From assembly GCA_016935695.1 (NCBI GenBank), contig JAFGQL010000126.1:1-54613 (forward strand): DNA of 54,613 nt. Direction: 5' to 3'. How positions within the stretch are numbered: the first letter of the stretch is position 1; each line of letters starts with the position of its first letter. The notes beneath the pieces were generated by a model. It did not search any database. It saw only the letters and a list, made by a program, of their open reading frames with translations, and was not told the DNA's origin. Source of the stretch: Spirochaetales bacterium (GTDB lineage Bacteria > Spirochaetota > Spirochaetia > JC444 > Marispirochaetaceae). This document shows, piece by piece, positions 18,890-29,089 of this stretch. Made by a program: the position numbers and the translations under genes.

Positions 18890-20374
18890 CGGCCTTATCG
18901 ACATGAAAGAAGCGGCACCTTTCAGGTCATTATCCTGGAAGGTAAGGCCGACACCCAGGAAATAATCAATCTGGCGCTTACCGAGGATATCATCGACCCC
19001 TCCGCTGAAATACAGCCAGCTGGCAGGATTCTTCGGGTCCAGGCCGTAAAACGGCCGAACCGACCCGTAGGCCCGTAAATTCGGCTCGGCGATTGAATCA
19101 AAATCGTAAGCCTCAAGGGAAACGCTCGCCAGTGAAAGGGGTGAATAATCAAGTCCCATACCGCCCTTGCCGTCTATGAGACCGCCGCGGACCGTCATGG
19201 GGCCGAATTCATAGGCGAGCTGTATATACGGTACCCACCCGGATACCATTTCCTCGGTTGTCTCGACAGTGGTGGCGCCCCCCGTCTGGGTTGTGGTAGT
19301 AGTTGTCGTCGATTGGCCGGCGCCGGGTTTGTCGACAATACCGACGGCATAATATTTTTCCTTTGCGCCGGGAATGAGCCTCAAGCCAACCTGATTTCTC
19401 ATTTCCCCCATGTTAATAAGGTAATCGCCCCGGTATTCTACCTCAAGGTCAATCCCGATAGTGGACTGAATGGCTTCCTCGGCTTCCTTGGTAATACTCA
19501 CAACACGGTCGTAAAGGGTCTCGTCGTGTACCAGCTTCCCGAGGCTGCCTTTGCCGCTGTTCACCGTCGCGGCGATTTCCTTCACCTCGGAAAGGATCGC
19601 TTCGCTTGCTTCCAGCTGGGAACTTACAAGCTCCATGCTGCGCTCAAGCTGATCGAAACTGCGGGCGATCTTTTCCTCGTTCTGAACAAGAACAGTGTTC
19701 ATGTTCTGGGTAAGCCGTGTCATCTGGGCCATCAAGGCGCTGAAACGCTGGAGCTCCTCATCTGACCGGGCATTGACCGCAGAAGTAATGCCCCTCATAT
19801 CCTCAAGAATCAGATTCAGGGTTTCCAGGGTATTCCGCACTTCGTACAGTGTCTGCACCGCGGCACTCCCCCCTCTTTCCGCTCCGCCGGGATCATACTC
19901 ATCCGTGAAAATTTTCTCCACTTCATCCAGCATTGAATCCCCGGATGCGGAAATATCCCGAAGGGTTGAGAGGGTCTGTTCGAGGGCGGTTCCGCTCTGG
20001 ACAGACTGAATGACAGCCCCGTTGCCCAGCTGCCGTCTGACAGGAGAACCGGGCTGAATGTTTACCGAAGCTGTTCCCAGAAGGGACTCCATCCTTTTCT
20101 CGAAGATAGCGTCCTCGTACAAAACGGTTTTATCTGCAAGCTCAAGATCAACCCGCGCCATACCGTCATCCAGGGTGATGGCCCTCACACTGCCGACCAC
20201 AACCCCGTACATCCGCACCTTAGAATCGGGAAGGAGGCCTGTGGCATCGGTCAGATAGGCGCTTACCCGATAGGTATCTCCGCCGCTGATCTTGTCGGCA
20301 GTGCGCATCATAAACACCACCCCTGCAATACTGGAGAGAGTAACCAGCAAACCAATTTTTATATACCTGTTCAC
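18887..20374 (-). CDS. mlaD: MCE-domain protein with C-terminal beta-barrel-like region
   Basis: A 495-residue protein starting at GTG 20374 (AGGGG 6 nt upstream; 1 nt after the ATPase stop). A single N-terminal membrane anchor (about residues 6-24) is followed by an MCE domain (about 35-115, with VSAYLTDATGLLPDSKVRMYGVVVG split over the expected strands), which forms a lipid-binding ring in MlaD-family proteins. Residues about 125-310 are helical. The last 180 residues are rich in short alternating beta strands (for example AYEFGPMTVRGGLI, DYFLGVGLTF), like an outer-membrane barrel. A run of seven Thr (about residue 355) sits in one loop. It may span from inner toward outer membrane. Canonical MlaD stops after the MCE ring. 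Confidence 0.85.
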   Translation of the reverse strand: MNRYIKIGLLVTLSSIAGVVFMMRTADKISGGDTYRVSAYLTDATGLLPDSKVRMYGVVVGSVRAITLDDGMARVDLELADKTVLYEDAIFEKRMESLLGTASVNIQPGSPVRRQLGNGAVIQSVQSGTALEQTLSTLRDISASGDSMLDEVEKIFTDEYDPGGAERGGSAAVQTLYEVRNTLETLNLILEDMRGITSAVNARSDEELQRFSALMAQMTRLTQNMNTVLVQNEEKIARSFDQLERSMELVSSQLEASEAILSEVKEIAATVNSGKGSLGKLVHDETLYDRVVSITKEAEEAIQSTIGIDLEVEYRGDYLINMGEMRNQVGLRLIPGAKEKYYAVGIVDKPGAGQSTTTTTTTQTGGATTVETTEEMVSGWVPYIQLAYEFGPMTVRGGLIDGKGGMGLDYSPLSLASVSLEAYDFDSIAEPNLRAYGSVRPFYGLDPKNPASWLYFSGGVDDILGKRQIDYFLGVGLTFQDNDLKGAASFMSIRP

Positions 20375-20375
20375 C

Positions 20376-21143
20376 CTAATCCCCTACCTCATCAACACTG
20401 ACAAACGAATTGGTGATAAACTTCTTCAGCATCGGCACATCAGCCGCTACTGCTTCACGAGGAGTCCCGTGGAACTGAATTCTCGTGTCATGAAGCAGCG
20501 CTATCTTGTGGGCAATCCTGAAGGTGGCCGGAATATCATGACTTATAACAATACAGGTCAGCCCTAATTCATTATTCACCCTTAAGATTAATTCATCAAT
20601 ACTTTCACTCAATACCGGATCCAACCCTGTGGTAGGCTCGTCAAACAGCAGAATCTGCGGACTGATGGCTAAAGCCCGGGCCAACGCCGCGCGTTTCTTC
20701 ATCCCGCCCGAGAGTTCTGCGGGATACAGTTTTCCTGTTCCAGGCAGACCTACCCACTCAAGTTTCTCGTTGACAAAACGTTCGATGTAACGCTTGTCTT
20801 TGATTTTTTTTACCTCTACAAGAGGGAACGCAATATTGTCAAAGACATTCATGGAATCAAACAACGCAGATTCCTGAAAAAGGTACCCGAAAGACTGCCG
20901 GTACTGGGTATATTCCTGAGTATCGAGTGCATATATGCTTTTCCCGTTGTATAAGATGTCCCCGGCATCGGGCTTGAGTATGCCAATGATATTTTTTATA
21001 AGGACGCTTTTTCCTGTACCGCTTTTTCCGATTACAACGGAGATCTCTCCGTCAACAAACCCGATCGACACATCGTTGAGTACCTGATTATCCCCGAAGG
21101 ATTTCGAGAGTTTTTTTACCTCGACAATGTACCCGTTCTTCAT
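20376..21143 (-). CDS. mlaF: Lipid-transport ABC ATPase (MlaF/MkL type)
   Basis: A 255-residue ABC ATPase with Walker A GKSGTGKSV, signature LSGGMKKR (the KKR variant is typical of MlaF/Mkl proteins) and Walker B ILLFDEPTTGLDP. AAGGGG lies 4 nt before ATG 21143. Energises the MlaE permease for phospholipid transport across the envelope. Same operon as mlaE and the MCE gene. Confidence 0.93.
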   Translation of the reverse strand: MKNGYIVEVKKLSKSFGDNQVLNDVSIGFVDGEISVVIGKSGTGKSVLIKNIIGILKPDAGDILYNGKSIYALDTQEYTQYRQSFGYLFQESALFDSMNVFDNIAFPLVEVKKIKDKRYIERFVNEKLEWVGLPGTGKLYPAELSGGMKKRAALARALAISPQILLFDEPTTGLDPVLSESIDELILRVNNELGLTCIVISHDIPATFRIAHKIALLHDTRIQFHGTPREAVAADVPMLKKFITNSFVSVDEVGD

Positions 21144-21171
21144 GGAACCCCTTACTGCTTCATGTCTTTTG

Positions 21172-21957
21172 CTAAAAAACCAGCTTCAGCATCAGATCCG
21201 TCATGACATAATCAGCCACGAAAATGAACAGGGCCGATGTGACCACCGCCTTTGTGGTCGATTCACCCACCGCTTTTGCTCCCCGCTGGGTATGAAACCC
21301 GAAAAACGTACAGATAACGCTCACCAGAAACCCGAATACAGCGGCTTTGATGATCCCCGTATATACATCATCAGGATCTACAAACCAGTACAGCTGGTCA
21401 AAAAAGCCGCTTTTATCAATACCCAGCCCGAGCACCCCGACGACATAGGCCCCGAACACCCCCAGCACGTTGGATGCGGCGGTTAAAAGAGGAAAAGAAA
21501 TTACCGATGCCAGCACCTTGGGCACCACCAGAAAATGTACGGGGTCCACGGTCATGGTAGTCATTGCGTCGAGCTGCTCGGTTACCTTCATGGTACCAAT
21601 CTCCGCCGCCATTGCGGACCCGTCCCGTGCAACAAGCATGATGGCAGTAATAAAGGGAGCAAGCTCCCGGGTCATGGTCATCCCTACCGCCGCACCAATG
21701 AGAATTTCCGTACGGAACAATCCCAAAAGGGATGCAAGCTGAAGAGCAAAAATCATGCCGATGGCAATGCTTGAGAGGGCAATAACAGGGAAAGAGTTGG
21801 CACCGATCTTCTCTACTTCCGCCAATAGACGCCGCATACGGTAGGGAGGCCGGAAAATCCATTTCAGCACATTCACCAGAAACAGAAAGAAATTTCCTGC
21901 TGTTTCAAATGAGCCGAGAATCATCTGTTTGAATGACCGTGTACCGCCGTTACTCAT
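21172..21957 (-). CDS. mlaE: Lipid-transport permease (MlaE/YrbE type)
   Basis: A 261-residue inner-membrane permease with five to six helices. Family signatures include RELAPFITAIMLVARDGSAMAAEIGTM (split by eye as the REL-P and AEIG motifs) and the N-terminal amphipathic region. ATG 21957 has AAAAGG 5 nt upstream. First gene of the mla operon, with a promoter inside the end of mnmM. Confidence 0.93.
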   Translation of the reverse strand: MSNGGTRSFKQMILGSFETAGNFFLFLVNVLKWIFRPPYRMRRLLAEVEKIGANSFPVIALSSIAIGMIFALQLASLLGLFRTEILIGAAVGMTMTRELAPFITAIMLVARDGSAMAAEIGTMKVTEQLDAMTTMTVDPVHFLVVPKVLASVISFPLLTAASNVLGVFGAYVVGVLGLGIDKSGFFDQLYWFVDPDDVYTGIIKAAVFGFLVSVICTFFGFHTQRGAKAVGESTTKAVVTSALFIFVADYVMTDLMLKLVF

Positions 21958-21990
21958 GCGAACCTTTTTACTATGATCTTACCGACATAC

Positions 21991-22019
21991 CACTGAAACA
22001 CATCCGATATTCACTGAAA
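21991..22019 (-). repeat. Direct repeat in the mlaE leader
   Basis: TTTCAGTG occurs twice (minus-strand copies at 22012-22019 and 21991-21998) with a 21-bp period, two helical turns, between the predicted start site and the Shine-Dalgarno. It could be a regulator site; it could also be chance. Confidence 0.35.
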
Positions 22020-22038
22020 GCACATTTCCCATACCACA

Positions 22039-22068
22039 AGTATACAGTTTTCGGCTTTTCTTATCCAA
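22039..22068 (-). promoter_or_regulatory. Promoter of the mla operon
   Basis: TTGGAT-N18-TATACT, overlapping the 3' end of mnmM. Transcription would begin near 22031, giving a leader of about 75 nt. Confidence 0.5.
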
Positions 22069-22657
22069 GGTCCGGAGCCGCGGCGCCATTATTGCGGAAT
22101 TCAATGACAAACAAAAGGGGAGGCTTGCCGGCCTGGTTGGGAAAGGAACAGAAGGCGACATTATACTGTTTTTGGGGCAGAGCTGCGCAAAAATCCCTCA
22201 GCGCCTCATATTCCTTTTCCCCATGGGGATGCCCCCGGTACACGACAATAAACACCATACCTCCGGGGCTTAGAAGCCTCAGGGCACACCCAAGCCCGGA
22301 CAGGGTAGTAGATGCCGCTGTGGTGATGGTCTTGTCGCCCCCGGGAAGATACCCGAGATTGAAAAGTACCGCCTTTACCGGAGAAACAACATGCTTGTCC
22401 ATTTCGGTGTGGCTTTCGCACACAAGACGCACCCGGTCTGATAACAGCCCGTGGCGCTGTAACAGTTCCCGGGTCGCAGACACTGCCTTCTCCTGGATGT
22501 CGAATCCGTAGATCCTGCCCGAGGTCAAACCGGCGGCGTAGAGCATATCATGCCCGTTGCCTGCCGTTGCATCGACAATATCTTCATCGCCGTGAATGCA
22601 TGAGGCAAGGAGGCTGTGGCAAATCTGCACCGCGTTGTTTATGTGTTCTCTCGACAT
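22061..22657 (-). CDS. mnmM: Class I methyltransferase, MnmM/YtqB family
   Basis: A 198-residue SAM-dependent methyltransferase with motif I VDATAGNGHD, acidic motif II YGFDIQ, and the family motif LFNLGYLPGGDK. Closest in feature to YtqB-type proteins, which have been reported as the tRNA 5-aminomethyl-2-thiouridine methyltransferase MnmM. Assignment to MnmM rather than another rRNA/tRNA methylase rests on these motifs. Shine-Dalgarno is weak (GGCGG 4 nt upstream). It starts 11 nt after the preceding lipoprotein stop. Confidence 0.82.
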   Translation of the reverse strand: MSREHINNAVQICHSLLASCIHGDEDIVDATAGNGHDMLYAAGLTSGRIYGFDIQEKAVSATRELLQRHGLLSDRVRLVCESHTEMDKHVVSPVKAVLFNLGYLPGGDKTITTAASTTLSGLGCALRLLSPGGMVFIVVYRGHPHGEKEYEALRDFCAALPQKQYNVAFCSFPNQAGKPPLLFVIEFRNNGAAAPDLG

Positions 22658-22668
22658 GAAACCGCCGT

Positions 22669-23406
22669 TTATTTTCCGTAGGTCACGTAATATTTCAAAG
22701 GCTCTTCGAGGGTGAAGAACTCCAGGACAGGGATTGAAACACTGACGGTATCACCGCTGATTCTGGTCATGTTGGTATCACGGATATCTGAAGGCAGCTC
22801 AATTTCCAACCCTATGCTGCTTGCCGCCAGGCTTGCCGCAATTTCTCCGGGTGACGCGTATTCCTCGAACAGCCACCCCGTCATGTCCAGAAACTCCTCA
22901 CGGGTACCGTGGTTTTCAAACAGCATCATTCCCGACTGGGAGACCGGGTCATCACCAAACGGCAAAAGTCCCGACAACTGCTGCATCGTGTCCCGGGTAA
23001 ACAAAAGAGTCAGCGTTTCTCCGTCTGAAACCTGCTCGATGTTCAGCAGCCCCGGGATACCGGGGAGCGCTCCGTTTTTGAAAAAACTGTCAATATGGTC
23101 AAACCCAAGAAGAAGGACAAGCCCTCCCGGACCTTCGGTCTCCACTTTCACCGCTTCTACGCCCGGAAGACCGTCAAAGAAACCTTGTATCTGCTCAGGA
23201 ATGAACAGTGACGAGCCTTCAAGCACAATCCCCTGGGCCTCACCCAGGTCCTTGAAATACTCCAGGGCGATGCCGGTAATCTGCAGCTCGACAGAAAGGA
23301 GCGCGCTTTTGTCTGTATCGATATGAAGTTTGGAATCGACCCCGCAGCCGGTCAGCAACACGAGGCACATTAACACCGCGGCTTTCATGAGAATGGAGTA
23401 TTTCAT
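22669..23406 (-). CDS. Lipoprotein of unknown function
   Basis: 245 residues from ATG 23406, giving signal peptide MKYSILMKAAVLMCL and lipobox LTGC. The mature part begins VDSKLHIDTDKSALLSVEL, an opening seen in LppM-like or YbbR-like soluble beta domains, but I cannot assign a family. No transmembrane segment at the C-terminus. TATACT ends 6 nt before the ATG with only a weak -35 (TGGATT, 17-nt spacer), so it may be leaderless. Followed at 11 nt by mnmM. Confidence 0.75.
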   Translation of the reverse strand: MKYSILMKAAVLMCLVLLTGCGVDSKLHIDTDKSALLSVELQITGIALEYFKDLGEAQGIVLEGSSLFIPEQIQGFFDGLPGVEAVKVETEGPGGLVLLLGFDHIDSFFKNGALPGIPGLLNIEQVSDGETLTLLFTRDTMQQLSGLLPFGDDPVSQSGMMLFENHGTREEFLDMTGWLFEEYASPGEIAASLAASSIGLEIELPSDIRDTNMTRISGDTVSVSIPVLEFFTLEEPLKYYVTYGK

Positions 23407-23491
23407 GGGGCCAGTATACCCGTTGCAGCCAATCGAATCCACACGGGTATAACAATTTTGCCGGTACGGTTCTGTTCCTAAAAAGACCGGG

Positions 23492-25324
23492 TCATTCGGT
23501 TACAAAGCCGGTAACCTTTTCTCCCAAATGCTGCATGCTTTCCCTTGCCCGGTCGCCGACCTCGTTCAATGAATTCATTGCCCGGATGACCTCCTGCCCG
23601 CCCACATTTATTTCCTGTATCCCGTTGAGCACGGAACCGGAAAGACGCTGAACATTCTCCAAAGCACCGGTAATCGTCTCTGATTCGGTCTGAATGGACC
23701 GGACTTCCACAAGAATTTCCGACGACACATTCTTGACTTCCTCGGTACCGGAAATAATCTCCGAAGTCCCCGCCGCCATTTCTTCCATGGCTTTGGAAAT
23801 TTCCTTGAAAGCCTGGGCGGTATTTTTCACCTCCTGGTTGATCTGTCCAAAGGTCACCAGGCTTTCACGGCTTGTTTCTGCGGCGTTCTTGATCCGTTCG
23901 GTAATCTGGTTCAGTGAAGATGAGACCATCTTGGAATTCTCTCCTGTCGATTCGGCAAGTTTACGGATCTCCTCGGCGACAACAGCGAACCCCCGGCCGG
24001 CATCACCGGCATGAGCGCTCTCGATGGCAGCATTCATGGACAGGAGATCAGTCTGGTTTGCGATGGTGTTAATGATATCAATGATATCCAGCAGGTTTTC
24101 TATCTCCCGGGCAATTTCCTGAATGACACTTGACGTCTGGGTCATGACTTCGCTTCCCCGGTTGGTGATATCCACCAGCCCTTCAACACCGCTCATCCGG
24201 TCGGCGGCAAGCCTGGACACCGAGTTGATGGAGGCAGCCATTTCCTCTATTGCGCTGGAGGATTCAACAGCCGCCGAACTCTGCCGACCCATTCCCTGTG
24301 TCTGGGTTTCCAGTTTCCGGTTGATTGATTCAACAGAAGAAAACACATTGCTGATCTCCTGGTCCAGGTTATGGAACTGCCGCTCGATGTTCTGTATATT
24401 TGCCGCGATCTGGGTCATTGCAGCGCTTGACTGGGACGTACTTGCTCCCAGCTCGTCCCGGAGGGCCAGGGTATGCCGGGCCGTGTCCTTTATATCGCTG
24501 ATAATGTTTTTCAGACTTCCGATAACCTCATTGACATGGGCGGCGAGGTCTCCCGTCTCATCCTTTACACGGACATCCGCCTGCACTGTCAGATCTTTCC
24601 GGGAGACCATATCCATGGTTTTCTCTATGACCACCAGGCGGTTGCTCAGTCTTTTTGTGAACAGGTACACGAACACAAGAATTCCGGAAATTGAAATAAC
24701 AAGCCCCGCAAGGATGGATACCTGTTGACGGGCTTCTATCCGCTGTACTTCATCCTGCATCATGTCCGGCACATCATTCAAAAGGCCATTAAAGGTTTCC
24801 GCCGACAGTTCCATTGTCCGTAAATACCCCACAAACCGGTCAAGCTCCGACCACTGGCTGCTGCGGGCCGGATCATTCATATAGTCACGGTGGAGGACAT
24901 CAACTGCCGTGAAATCGGTTTCCTTGATCACCTCCACAGATCCTTCCACCTTTAGAAACCGTTCAATGTTTTCTATGTCCCGGAGAAGTATCTTCCAGAA
25001 TTCCTCGGTTTTTTGAAGTGTTTCACTTATTTGTTCCGAATAACCGGCATTCGTGAGAGCGAACAATCGGGATAATTGTTCCTCCAGCCGTTCTTTCGTC
25101 GGCAGCCATTCCTGCTGAAAATTCACATTCAGCCGTTTTTCCACCCGCAGGCGCAGGGTCTGAAAGGTAAACCTGTTCCAGGTCGAAAGAACGGATATGG
25201 AAAGTTCACTGTGGCCGTGGAGAATCAACATGTTTTGGGCGGAGGACAGTATCCCCATTATGACCACCACGAAGACCAGAATACATGCCCCGAAGAATGA
25301 AAGCAGTTTTTGCCTGATTTTCAT
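23492..25324 (-). CDS. Methyl-accepting chemotaxis protein
   Basis: A 610-residue transmembrane receptor. TM1 at about 8-30, a helical periplasmic sensor of about 170 residues, TM2 near 203-222, a HAMP domain (to about 285) and a long coiled-coil signalling domain. The hairpin tip is recognisable ([20 protein letters not shown], then [16 protein letters not shown]), the CheA/CheW-contacting region. Sensor ligand unknown. AGGAGGAGA lies just before ATG 25324. It would signal to the flagellar chemotaxis system expected in a spirochaete. Confidence 0.92.
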   Translation of the reverse strand: MKIRQKLLSFFGACILVFVVVIMGILSSAQNMLILHGHSELSISVLSTWNRFTFQTLRLRVEKRLNVNFQQEWLPTKERLEEQLSRLFALTNAGYSEQISETLQKTEEFWKILLRDIENIERFLKVEGSVEVIKETDFTAVDVLHRDYMNDPARSSQWSELDRFVGYLRTMELSAETFNGLLNDVPDMMQDEVQRIEARQQVSILAGLVISISGILVFVYLFTKRLSNRLVVIEKTMDMVSRKDLTVQADVRVKDETGDLAAHVNEVIGSLKNIISDIKDTARHTLALRDELGASTSQSSAAMTQIAANIQNIERQFHNLDQEISNVFSSVESINRKLETQTQGMGRQSSAAVESSSAIEEMAASINSVSRLAADRMSGVEGLVDITNRGSEVMTQTSSVIQEIAREIENLLDIIDIINTIANQTDLLSMNAAIESAHAGDAGRGFAVVAEEIRKLAESTGENSKMVSSSLNQITERIKNAAETSRESLVTFGQINQEVKNTAQAFKEISKAMEEMAAGTSEIISGTEEVKNVSSEILVEVRSIQTESETITGALENVQRLSGSVLNGIQEINVGGQEVIRAMNSLNEVGDRARESMQHLGEKVTGFVTE

Positions 25325-25349
25325 GAATCTCCTCCTGTTCCTTCTATGA

Positions 25350-25377
25350 ATTATATGGCCGGTGAAACCAAATGCAA
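25350..25377 (-). promoter_or_regulatory. Promoter of the MCP gene
   Basis: TTGCAT-N16-TATAAT on the minus strand, leader about 20 nt with a strong Shine-Dalgarno. Just beside the divergent leuS promoter. Confidence 0.55.
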
Positions 25378-25391
25378 ACTCAAGGCGTTTC

Positions 25392-25421
25392 TTGACTTTA
25401 AGAAGGGCTCACGGCTATCAT
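25392..25421 (+). promoter_or_regulatory. Promoter of leuS (leaderless)
   Basis: TTGACT-N18-TATCAT with 6 nt to ATG 25428. An AAGAAGGG lies inside the spacer, too far upstream to serve as Shine-Dalgarno. Confidence 0.6.
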
Positions 25422-25427
25422 GCTTCC

Positions 25428-27956
25428 ATGAGCAAATACCCTTTTTCCGACATCGAACAGAAATGGCAGTCTCATTGGGAGACCGCCAAAACATTCCGAG
25501 CCAAGGAGGACTCCGCGTTCCCCAAAAACAAACGGGCGTATGTACTGGACATGTTCCCCTATCCCTCGGGAGACGGACTCCATGTAGGCCATCCGGAAGG
25601 GTATACCGCTACAGATATCTACTGCAGATTCCTGCGCATGAACGGCTATAACGTTCTCCACCCTATGGGCTTTGACTCATTCGGCCTTCCGGCGGAGAAT
25701 TTCGCCATAAAAACCGGTACCCACCCCAGGATAACCACTGCAAAGAACATAAAAACCTTCGTGTCCCAGATAAAGAGCTTCGGTTTTTCCTACGACTGGG
25801 ACCGCAACCTTACGACCCATTCCCCGGAATACTACAAGTGGACTCAGTGGATTTTCCTGAAACTTTACGAGAAAGGCCTGGCTTACGAAGCGGAGGCGCC
25901 CATAAACTTCTGCAGCTCCTGTAAAACCGGTATTGCAAATGAGGAAGTCAAGGAAGGCCGGTGCGAACGCTGCGGTCAGCTGGTTGAACGGAGGAACCTC
26001 CGCCAGTGGATGCTGAAAATAACCGCTTACGCGGACCGGCTTATAGAAGACCTGGAGGACCTTGACTGGCCTGATTCGGTCAAAACCATGCAGAAAAACT
26101 GGATAGGGAAGTCGGAAGGGGCGAATGTGATGTTCCGCATCGATCCGTCCGACAATCCGGAACTGGAAGGAGAGGTGCTGGAGGTTTACACCACAAGACC
26201 CGACACCCTTTTCGGCGCCACCTACATGGTCATGGCCCCGGAACATCCCCTTGTAGACCGTCTTACCACACCGGCACAGAAATCCGCCGTAGACGAGTAC
26301 ATACACACGTCAGCCATGAAGTCAGACCTGGAACGCACCGATCTGGCCAAAGATAAAACCGGGGTTTTCACCGGCGGCTATGCCGTCAATCCGGTAAATG
26401 GGGAGAAAATTCCCATCTGGATTTCCGACTACATTCTCATTTCATACGGTACCGGCGCCATCATGGCCGTTCCCGCCCACGACCAGCGGGATTGGGAATT
26501 CGCCAGGAAATTCAACCTGCCGGTAATTGAAGTCCTTAAAGGCGGCGACATAGACACCGAGGCTTTTACAGAAGACGGGCCCCATGTCAATTCATCGTTT
26601 CTCGACGGCATGGGCAAACAGGAAGCGATCGACACCATCATTTCCTGGCTTGAAGAACGTGAGCTTGGTACGAAAGCCGTCAATTACAAACTCCGCGACT
26701 GGCTGTTTTCCCGTCAGAGATACTGGGGAGAACCCTTCCCCATCGTCCACTGCCCGTCCTGCGGCGTGGTAACAATCCCGGAAAACGAACTGCCCCTCGT
26801 GCTTCCGGACATCGAGTCCTATGAGCCTACAGGTAACGGTGAAAGCCCCCTTGCACGTATAGAGGAATGGGTAAACTGCAGCTGTCCGAAATGCGGCGGC
26901 AAAGCCCGCAGGGAAACCAACACAATGCCGAACTGGGCAGGTTCCTGCTGGTATTATCTGCGCTACATAGATCCGCAGAATACCAATGCCTTCGTCGACC
27001 CGGAAAAAGAACAGTACTGGATGCCTGTAAACCTGTACGTAGGCGGTTCGGAGCACACTGTCCTTCACCTCCTCTACGCCCGCTTCTGGCACAAGGTCCT
27101 GTATGACCTCGGCCTTGTTTCCACCAGGGAACCCTTTCAGCGCCTCATCAACCAGGGCATGATTACCTCTTTCGCTTATGAACGGCAGAACAAAACCCTT
27201 GTTCCTGTTGATGAAGTGGAAGAAACCGGCCCCGACAGTTTTGTAGAAAAATCGACAGGCGAACCGCTGACCAGAGTGATCGCCAAGATGTCCAAGAGCC
27301 TCAAGAATGTCATAAACCCCGATGATATCATCAAGGAGTTCGGTGCTGATTCTTTCCGGATATATGAAATGTTCATGGGTCCATTGCAGGTGTCAAAACC
27401 ATGGTCCACCAGCGGTCTGACCGGCGTGTTCCGCTTCCTTGACCGTGTGTGGCGGACGGGAGAAAAGCCCCTGAGCGATGCACCCGTACCGCCGGAAGTG
27501 GAAAAACTCCTTCATAAAACCATCAAAAAGGTTACCGAGGATACCGGCGCCCTGGAATTCAACACCGCCATTTCCCAGATGATGATATTCATCAACGAGG
27601 CCTATAAACTCAACGAAATCAACAAAGATATGTGGGAGGCCTTTCTCCTTTTGTTAAATCCCTACGCGCCCCATATCACCGAGGAGTTGTGGCAAAAATG
27701 CGGCCATGACTCATCATGCGCCTATGAATCCTGGCCCGTCTACACGCCCGAGCTTACCGTCGATGACACGGTAACCATCGTGGTCCAGGTCAACGGTAAA
27801 CTCAGGGCCAAATTCGAAGCGCCCCGGGATATGCAGCAGGAAGAAATGAAAACCCATGCCCTGTCCCTTGAGCGCATACAGGAACTCACCGAAGGCGCCC
27901 AGATCCGTAAAGTCATAGCAGTACCCGGCAAGCTTGTAAATATCGTCGTCACATAG
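25428..27956 (+). CDS. leuS: Leucyl-tRNA synthetase
   Basis: An 842-residue class Ia synthetase, normal length. It begins [14 protein letters not shown], with the HIGH-equivalent HVGHPEGY near residue 50, a zinc-ribbon-like CSSCKTG ... CERCG, the CP1 editing domain ([13 protein letters not shown], and a [15 protein letters not shown] loop), and KMSKS near residue 620 ([12 protein letters not shown]). ATG 25428 is chosen because the frame upstream overlaps the promoter and lacks homology. Followed by an M24 peptidase gene 8 nt downstream. Confidence 0.97.
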   Translation: MSKYPFSDIEQKWQSHWETAKTFRAKEDSAFPKNKRAYVLDMFPYPSGDGLHVGHPEGYTATDIYCRFLRMNGYNVLHPMGFDSFGLPAENFAIKTGTHPRITTAKNIKTFVSQIKSFGFSYDWDRNLTTHSPEYYKWTQWIFLKLYEKGLAYEAEAPINFCSSCKTGIANEEVKEGRCERCGQLVERRNLRQWMLKITAYADRLIEDLEDLDWPDSVKTMQKNWIGKSEGANVMFRIDPSDNPELEGEVLEVYTTRPDTLFGATYMVMAPEHPLVDRLTTPAQKSAVDEYIHTSAMKSDLERTDLAKDKTGVFTGGYAVNPVNGEKIPIWISDYILISYGTGAIMAVPAHDQRDWEFARKFNLPVIEVLKGGDIDTEAFTEDGPHVNSSFLDGMGKQEAIDTIISWLEERELGTKAVNYKLRDWLFSRQRYWGEPFPIVHCPSCGVVTIPENELPLVLPDIESYEPTGNGESPLARIEEWVNCSCPKCGGKARRETNTMPNWAGSCWYYLRYIDPQNTNAFVDPEKEQYWMPVNLYVGGSEHTVLHLLYARFWHKVLYDLGLVSTREPFQRLINQGMITSFAYERQNKTLVPVDEVEETGPDSFVEKSTGEPLTRVIAKMSKSLKNVINPDDIIKEFGADSFRIYEMFMGPLQVSKPWSTSGLTGVFRFLDRVWRTGEKPLSDAPVPPEVEKLLHKTIKKVTEDTGALEFNTAISQMMIFINEAYKLNEINKDMWEAFLLLLNPYAPHITEELWQKCGHDSSCAYESWPVYTPELTVDDTVTIVVQVNGKLRAKFEAPRDMQQEEMKTHALSLERIQELTEGAQIRKVIAVPGKLVNIVVT

Positions 27957-27964
27957 GACCAGAC

Positions 27965-29089
27965 ATGCACCATCAACGCACCCAGGCCTATACCCAGCGT
28001 ATCCAGAAAGTACTGGAATGGATGCAGGCAGAAAAGATTGATGCCGTGGTGTTTCACGATACCGAGGAACACCGTACCGCGTCGATGCGGTACCTCTGCG
28101 GACATCCCATGGACGCCCTGTTCATCATAAAAAGAGACGGCCGGTCTGTGCTCATTCCCTGGGACGTCCACATGGCTGAGGCTCACGCCTCTGCCGACCT
28201 GATCGTTCCGCAGTCGGAATTCGGAAGAGACCCTGCCGCTGCACTGCAAAATATGCTGGCAGACCTTGGACCAGGTGCCAGAATAGAGCTGCCTTCGGCA
28301 ACCCCCCATCCCTTTGTTTCAAGCCTGCAGAACCGTCTCTGCCAGCAGGAAATTATCTGCAGAGAACAGGGTATTGCCGAACATCTGCTTACCCTGCGCA
28401 TGATCAAGGACGAAGAAGAAACCGCGCTGTACGAAAAAGCCTGTACGGAAACCGACGCGGTACTGGACGCACTACTCAACAACTGGGAAAATTTCACGTC
28501 TGAAACCGACGCGGCCCTGGCAATCGAAGGCATGGGACGTACGCGCGGGGCCGAAAAAACAGGTTTTGAGACCATCGTTGCCGGTCCGGCAAGAAGCTGG
28601 GGAATCCACGCCTTCCCGTCCTACGGCCCCGGGCCCCTGCAGGTACGCGGCCTCACCATCATTGACTTCGGCCTTGTCTTCCAGGGTTACACCAGCGACA
28701 TCACAGCGACTGTCGCCCGCGGCCCCTTGAGCGGCAGACAGCGTGACATGATTTCCCTTGTCACCGAGGCTCACGAACGTGCCTGTGCTCTTTTAAAACC
28801 CGGTACCATGACCAGAGACATCGCCGCCGCGGTACACAGGTTTTTTTCAGACCACGGCCGTACCATGCCCCATTCCCTCGGTCATGGCATCGGATTGGAC
28901 ATTCACGAGTACCCTTTTCTGCGGGACAAGACCGAAGGAAATACCCAACTGCGCCCGGGAATGGTCCTTACCATAGAACCCGGGCTGTATGACCCGGAGG
29001 AAGGCGGCGTCCGCCTGGAGAACGACTATCTCATTACACCGGAAGGACACCGGCGGCTCACCAACAGCCGGATACTCTCCATCCGCTAG
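27965..29089 (+). CDS. M24-family metallopeptidase (Xaa-Pro aminopeptidase type)
   Basis: A 374-residue two-domain protein: an N-terminal creatinase-like domain (about 1-140) and a C-terminal pita-bread domain. Metal ligands visible: IIDFGLVFQGYTSDIT (two Asp), HSLGHGIGLDIHE (His), TIEPGLY (Glu), RLENDYL (Glu). This fits aminopeptidase P or prolidase, cytosolic. AGGA lies 6 nt before the ATG; cotranscribed with leuS. Its last 32 nt overlap the convergent lipoprotein gene. Confidence 0.9.
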   Translation: MHHQRTQAYTQRIQKVLEWMQAEKIDAVVFHDTEEHRTASMRYLCGHPMDALFIIKRDGRSVLIPWDVHMAEAHASADLIVPQSEFGRDPAAALQNMLADLGPGARIELPSATPHPFVSSLQNRLCQQEIICREQGIAEHLLTLRMIKDEEETALYEKACTETDAVLDALLNNWENFTSETDAALAIEGMGRTRGAEKTGFETIVAGPARSWGIHAFPSYGPGPLQVRGLTIIDFGLVFQGYTSDITATVARGPLSGRQRDMISLVTEAHERACALLKPGTMTRDIAAAVHRFFSDHGRTMPHSLGHGIGLDIHEYPFLRDKTEGNTQLRPGMVLTIEPGLYDPEEGGVRLENDYLITPEGHRRLTNSRILSIR

